Positions 60,983 to 64,000 of a DNA stretch of 64,000 nt are shown piece after piece; positions within the stretch are counted from its first letter, which is position 1, and each line of letters opens with the position of its first letter. Position numbers and translations under genes: made by a program. The notes beneath the pieces were generated by a model, which saw nothing but the letters and a program-made list of their open reading frames with translations, did not search any database and was not told the DNA's origin. The stretch comes from DATEGZ01 sp035279905 (GTDB lineage: Bacteria; Acidobacteriota; Vicinamibacteria; Vicinamibacterales; SCN-69-37), in assembly GCA_035279905.1 (NCBI GenBank), contig DATEGZ010000318.1, positions 1-64,000 on the forward strand, given 5' to 3'.

Positions 60983-61238
60983 GCGCCACGACCGGGCTCA
61001 GCGTCTCGACAGGTGCGACAACACCGCGCACGTCCTTCTCGTTCACGCGACCGGGAGCGGAGCCCGCGCGAACCGATACGCTGACAGCTCGATCCCGCTG
61101 ACGGGAAGCCCCGGCATTGGAAACCGGCTCGAGATCGTCGGCAACGCGAACGCGTTCAATCAGACCAACGACAACTTCGTCCCGTCGCCTCCAGCGGAGT
61201 TCTTTACCGCCGGGCAACGCGTGCCCTTCGCGAAGTGA
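60983..61238 (+). pseudogene. Frameshifted coding tail of the preceding lipoprotein gene
   Basis: No start codon is available, but two adjoining frames show strong third-position GC. The first begins ADGTPLSATTGLSVSTGATT and the next ends with NAFNQTNDNFVPSPPAEFF and a TGA at 61236. Joined with frameshifts near 60970 and 61080, they would extend the lipoprotein by about 85 residues. The stretch 61239-61341 shows nothing else except a ribosome site for the next gene. This could also be a sequencing error. Confidence 0.45.
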
Positions 61239-61341
61239 GCACGAACAGATTCGGCTTCGTGGAAACAGGAGGCTACTAGCCCCACGGGCGCAAGTGCACT
61301 ATATTGAGCGCGTCAAACCTCCGTCACAAAGGGGCATTTCC

Positions 61342-61827
61342 ATGCGCATGAGAAGTCTTGGCACGGCCGCCGGCGTCCTGGTCGTCGCGATGCTTTCCGC
61401 CGGCCCGATCTGGGCACAGGCGGCTGGTCAGACGAAACCCGACGATACCGCGGCGCGCACCGCGCGCTTTGGCGTGTGGATCAACACGACCAATCCCAAC
61501 AACGTGATGACCTACGAGGCGTACGAAAAAGACGGCAGCAAGCTGACCGTGAGCAATCCGAGCAACCCGGCGTCGGACTGGGGCTACGTGACGCTCTTCG
61601 ACGGCGTCTACCGGCCGGTCACCGGCCAACAGGGCTCCGAGACCGCGGTCGAGATCATCAACGCGAAGAGCATCCGCATCTACAACAAGCGCAACGGGGT
61701 GCTGACGCAGGTCGTGATCAACACCTTGTCGGACGACAACAACACGATCAGCAACGAGTACGTCCGCCTGGACAAAGACGGCAAGATCATGGGCGTCACC
61801 CATGCGGTGTACACGCGCAAGAAGTAA
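61342..61827 (+). CDS. Small secreted protein, unknown function
   Basis: From ATG 61342 the product has 161 residues with a signal peptide (cleaved near IWAQA) and a beta-rich domain with repeated turns such as RFGVWINTTNPNN and MTYEAYEKDGS. AAAGGGGC precedes the start. Its stop abuts a large palindrome. Relatives in this phylum are uncharacterised. Confidence 0.75.
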   Translation: MRMRSLGTAAGVLVVAMLSAGPIWAQAAGQTKPDDTAARTARFGVWINTTNPNNVMTYEAYEKDGSKLTVSNPSNPASDWGYVTLFDGVYRPVTGQQGSETAVEIINAKSIRIYNKRNGVLTQVVINTLSDDNNTISNEYVRLDKDGKIMGVTHAVYTRKK

Positions 61828-61934
61828 ACGACCTCGGGAGTCGTTTCGAGGTCCGACGGAAACTCCAGGATTGTTTTGGGGTCGAATGGAAACTGGAGTT
61901 TCCGTTTCACCTCGAAACGACTCCCGAGGTCGTT
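61827..61934. repeat. AAYGACCTCGGG repeat, copy C: large palindrome with 42-bp arms
   Basis: Arms 61827-61868 and 61893-61934 match at 39 of 42 positions around a 24-nt loop. Each arm is a full AAYGACCTCGGG repeat unit: AACGACCTCGGGAGTCGTTTCG, a variable piece, then GGAAACTCCAG. Here two units face each other, while copies A and B are single. The palindrome starts inside the stop codon of one gene and ends 4 bp before the next start. It may act as a terminator or mRNA stabiliser. Confidence 0.75.
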
Positions 61935-61938
61935 AACG

Positions 61939-62691
61939 ATGAGAAAACTGACGTTCGCCCTGCTCCTGCCGGTCGGCATGCTCGTCATGTCGGCCGGCGT
62001 CGCGATCGCACGCGCGCAAACCGCGGATGAAGTCATCGACAAGCACATCGCCGCCGTCGGCGGCCGTGAGGCGCTCGGCAAGCTGACGTCGCGCAAATCG
62101 ACGGGCACGGTGACACTCAAGACCGCGGCCGTCGAGCTCACGGGCCCGTACGAGGGCTACGCCAAAGCGCCGAACAAGACCCGCGCCGTGCTGAAGTTGG
62201 ATACCACCGCGATCGGCGGACCCGGAGAGATGATCATCGAGCAGCGCTTCGACGGGAACGCCGGCTACTCGCTGAACTCGCTCCAGGGAGACGCCGACAT
62301 CAGCGGCAATCAGCTCGACAACATGCGCAACGGCGGCTTCCCGTCGTCGATCCTCACGTTCAAACAGAACGGCGTGAAGGCCGAGCTGCTGCCGAAAGAA
62401 CAGGTCGACGGCAAGGACGCGATCGTCATGCTGTTCACGCCGAAGACCGGCTCACCCACGCGCATCTATTTCGACGCGGCGACGTACCTCATCATGAAGA
62501 CCGTCACCAAAGTGATGACGGCCGCCGGCGAGCTGGAGCAGACCAGCGCGGTGTCCGACTATCGCACGGTGGACGGCGTGAAGATCCCGTTCCTGATCGC
62601 CAACTCGAGCGCGGTCCAATCGATCACGATCACGCTGACGAAGGTGGAACACAACGTCGCGCTCGACGACGCGATGTTCGGCAAGCGGTAG
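61939..62691 (+). CDS. Small secreted LolA/LppX-like protein
   Basis: The 250-residue protein has a signal peptide (cleaved near ARAQ), then VIDKHIAAVGGREALGKLTS, a helix often starting outer-membrane-lipoprotein carrier-like proteins, and repeated beta-strands (LKTAAVELTGPYEGYAKAP ... TRIYFDAATYLIMKTV). A LolA-like half-barrel fold is inferred. The ATG follows the palindrome by 4 bp. Confidence 0.75.
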   Translation: MRKLTFALLLPVGMLVMSAGVAIARAQTADEVIDKHIAAVGGREALGKLTSRKSTGTVTLKTAAVELTGPYEGYAKAPNKTRAVLKLDTTAIGGPGEMIIEQRFDGNAGYSLNSLQGDADISGNQLDNMRNGGFPSSILTFKQNGVKAELLPKEQVDGKDAIVMLFTPKTGSPTRIYFDAATYLIMKTVTKVMTAAGELEQTSAVSDYRTVDGVKIPFLIANSSAVQSITITLTKVEHNVALDDAMFGKR

Positions 62692-62712
62692 GGTCCATGG
62701 CGCGCAGGCCGC

Positions 62713-63855
62713 TCACGCGAGGGCCCGCCACCGGAGGTTGATCAAGCAGGCAACGAGAAGCACCGCCCCGAGGCTCACGGCGTCCCACCGCATCAGGAAC
62801 GCGTAAAAGGTCCGCCCCAGAAGATCGAAGATCGTGAAGCTCGTGAGAAAGAAGCCCACCGCGGCCGTCGCGCGCCAGGCAGGCGACAGATCGTGCCACC
62901 GATCCACGAGGCACATGTACGCGGGGATCCCGACCAGGAGCACGTAGTCCCACCCTTGCGGCGACAACAGCGGCACCAGCATGAAGAAGTACGCGCCTTC
63001 CAGGTAGTTCGGTTCGGCCACGCGTCGCCGTCGCGACATCAGCAGGAGCCCCGCGCCCACGGCGACGACCGCCGACGCCAGCGCCAGCCCCTTCGCCGCA
63101 GGACCCGCCCCAATCCACTTCGCCCACATCGAAGCGAACGAGATGTTCTCAGCGGTCCACAGGTTGGGCGCGGTCGTGTCGGTGACGGTGCGATACCAGT
63201 CCTGCAACAGGGCCACGTTGCCGTCCCACCCGTAGCTCACAGCCGGCAGCAGCAGCCCGGCCACGAGCACCAGGCCGAACGTGACAAACGGACGCCAGCC
63301 GAGCGTCCAGGCCAACCACGGCACCATGATCAGCGCGTACGGTTTGATGAACACGCCGGCCGCGACGAGCGCTCCAGCCGCAAGTCCTTTGCCGCGCTGC
63401 GCGGCAATCACGGCACCGATCAGGAGCAGCGCCAGCGGCAGGTTGAATTGCCCCATCACGAGCTCTTTCACCAGGAACTTGCCGGTCAGGAGCAAGGTCA
63501 GCCAGACGAGCAGCTGCGCTGACCGCCGCCGGCCGGGCAGAGCCGCGAGCGACAGGCTGACGAATGCCCAGATCATCGCCACCATCAACGCGAACCACGT
63601 GACTTCTCCGACGTCCTTGGACACCCACAGGAACGGCACCACGAGCGGCGCAAACGCGGGAAGATATTTGAATTGATAGTGACCATCCTCGGCGCGGTAC
63701 ATGGTTTCGTGCGCGAGGAAGCGCTCCGCCGCTCGCTTCGGGGCGGCGAGATCGACGAGCTCGGTCCGCTTGAAGCGCACCGCCGCGTAGCCGCCGGCAA
63801 CGATCACGAGATAGACGAGGATCGGCCAGACGAGCGATCGACCGCGGGACGGCAC
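62713..63855 (-). CDS. GT87-like membrane glycosyltransferase (DUF2029)
   Basis: The 380-residue protein has about nine TM helices and the GT87 pattern: an early periplasmic Asp/Glu pair (KRTELVDLAAP, EDGHYQFKYLPAFA), the GQFNLPLALLLIGAV stretch and GVFIKPYALIMVPWL. It would use polyprenyl-phosphomannose-like donors. The start is GTG 63855. Confidence 0.85.
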   Translation of the reverse strand: MPSRGRSLVWPILVYLVIVAGGYAAVRFKRTELVDLAAPKRAAERFLAHETMYRAEDGHYQFKYLPAFAPLVVPFLWVSKDVGEVTWFALMVAMIWAFVSLSLAALPGRRRSAQLLVWLTLLLTGKFLVKELVMGQFNLPLALLLIGAVIAAQRGKGLAAGALVAAGVFIKPYALIMVPWLAWTLGWRPFVTFGLVLVAGLLLPAVSYGWDGNVALLQDWYRTVTDTTAPNLWTAENISFASMWAKWIGAGPAAKGLALASAVVAVGAGLLLMSRRRRVAEPNYLEGAYFFMLVPLLSPQGWDYVLLVGIPAYMCLVDRWHDLSPAWRATAAVGFFLTSFTIFDLLGRTFYAFLMRWDAVSLGAVLLVACLINLRWRALA

Positions 63856-63921
63856 CGCTAGACCCTACTACGCTTTCTACCGGGATTGAACTGCTATGCT
63901 GCCACTCGAAACGAGACTGCC

Positions 63922-64000
63922 GTGAATGTGAATCTGATGCGCGCCATCGACTACTGGGTGGGAATCCCGCTCGTCTTCCTCCTCACCGTCGTCTCCCGCG
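63922..64000 (+). CDS. Start of a glycosyltransferase, GT9-like, truncated by window edge
   Basis: Only 26 codons are visible from GTG 63922 (ATG 63937 also in frame): NLMRAIDYWVGIPLVFLLTV. Short heptosyltransferase-like (GT9) proteins in this phylum often begin with the same hydrophobic anchor. The assignment rests on very little sequence. It is divergent from the GT87 gene. Confidence 0.35.
   Translation, partial: MNVNLMRAIDYWVGIPLVFLLTVVSR

Noticed and set aside
1..64000. rRNA, tRNA, prophage, integron or IS elements
   Set aside because: Scanning both strands gave no cloverleaf-like tRNA sequence, no transposase or integrase motifs and no phage structural genes that could be supported.

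Overview
The window looks like chromosomal DNA from a soil-type Acidobacteriota, most likely a Vicinamibacteria-like lineage. This is inferred from gene content, not from a marker gene. The base composition is uniformly high in G+C. Several families typical of that phylum are present: a long MacB/FtsX permease of the ADOP type, a VWFA-related protein, a Ser/Thr kinase with a C-terminal TolB-like propeller, many small lipoproteins, and split catabolic enzymes in tight overlapping operons. No rRNA, tRNA, phage, transposase or CRISPR array was seen.

Region 1 (1-9233) is catabolic. It has a ThDP-enzyme N-terminus running off the left edge, a divergent acyl-CoA dehydrogenase, a CaiB/BaiF CoA-transferase coupled to a MaoC hydratase, an ADOP permease, and a coupled set of MmgE/PrpD plus a two-subunit ThDP decarboxylase-like enzyme and an NADP-binding oxidoreductase. 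Region 2 (9291-12418) holds a small lipoprotein, a class D sortase divergent from a secreted protein ending in an LPHTA sorting signal, a YtxH-like protein, a two-TM protein and a VapBC pair. Region 3 (12457-21539) has uvrA carrying two interspersed repeats in frame, a nucleotidyltransferase-type protein, an HD-GYP sensor and a large secreted GH54 arabinofuranosidase-like protein with a lamin-tail domain.

Region 4 (21580-29422, minus strand) is one seven-gene operon: a CoxS/CoxL/CoxG/CoxM-type molybdenum hydroxylase followed by a cyclase/formamidase, an amidase and an acyl-CoA ligase. It fits sequential hydroxylation, ring opening, deamidation and CoA activation of an N-heterocycle or cyclic amide. 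Region 5 (29468-40574) has lipoproteins, an epimerase-lipoprotein-sigma54 activator operon, a large HTH-NTPase-TPR regulator, an M28 peptidase, a cupin, a broken kinase start and an intact Ser/Thr kinase.

Region 6 (40581-47763) has a GH2 glycosidase, a methyltransferase, a glycine-zipper stress-type protein, a small protein resembling DnaA domain I, a second VapBC pair with a visible operator and a TonB-like protein. Region 7 (47796-56014) is a coupled operon of a SnoaL-like protein, a LolA-like sorting protein, two FtsX permeases, their ATPase, a beta-barrel protein and a P-type cation ATPase. Region 8 (56009-64000) contains a frame that joins an HsdR nuclease N-terminus to an outer-membrane-type barrel, a VWFA protein, a lipoprotein with a frameshifted tail, two small secreted proteins flanking a 42-bp-arm palindrome, a GT87 membrane glycosyltransferase and the start of another glycosyltransferase.

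Three families of interspersed hairpin repeats run through the window and have entered coding sequences (uvrA, the nucleotidyltransferase, the GH2 enzyme and a kinase start). The observations most worth following are the sortase/LPHTA pair, the HsdR-barrel chimera, the stand-alone DnaA-domain-I-like protein, the molybdenum-hydroxylase operon and the repeat families.
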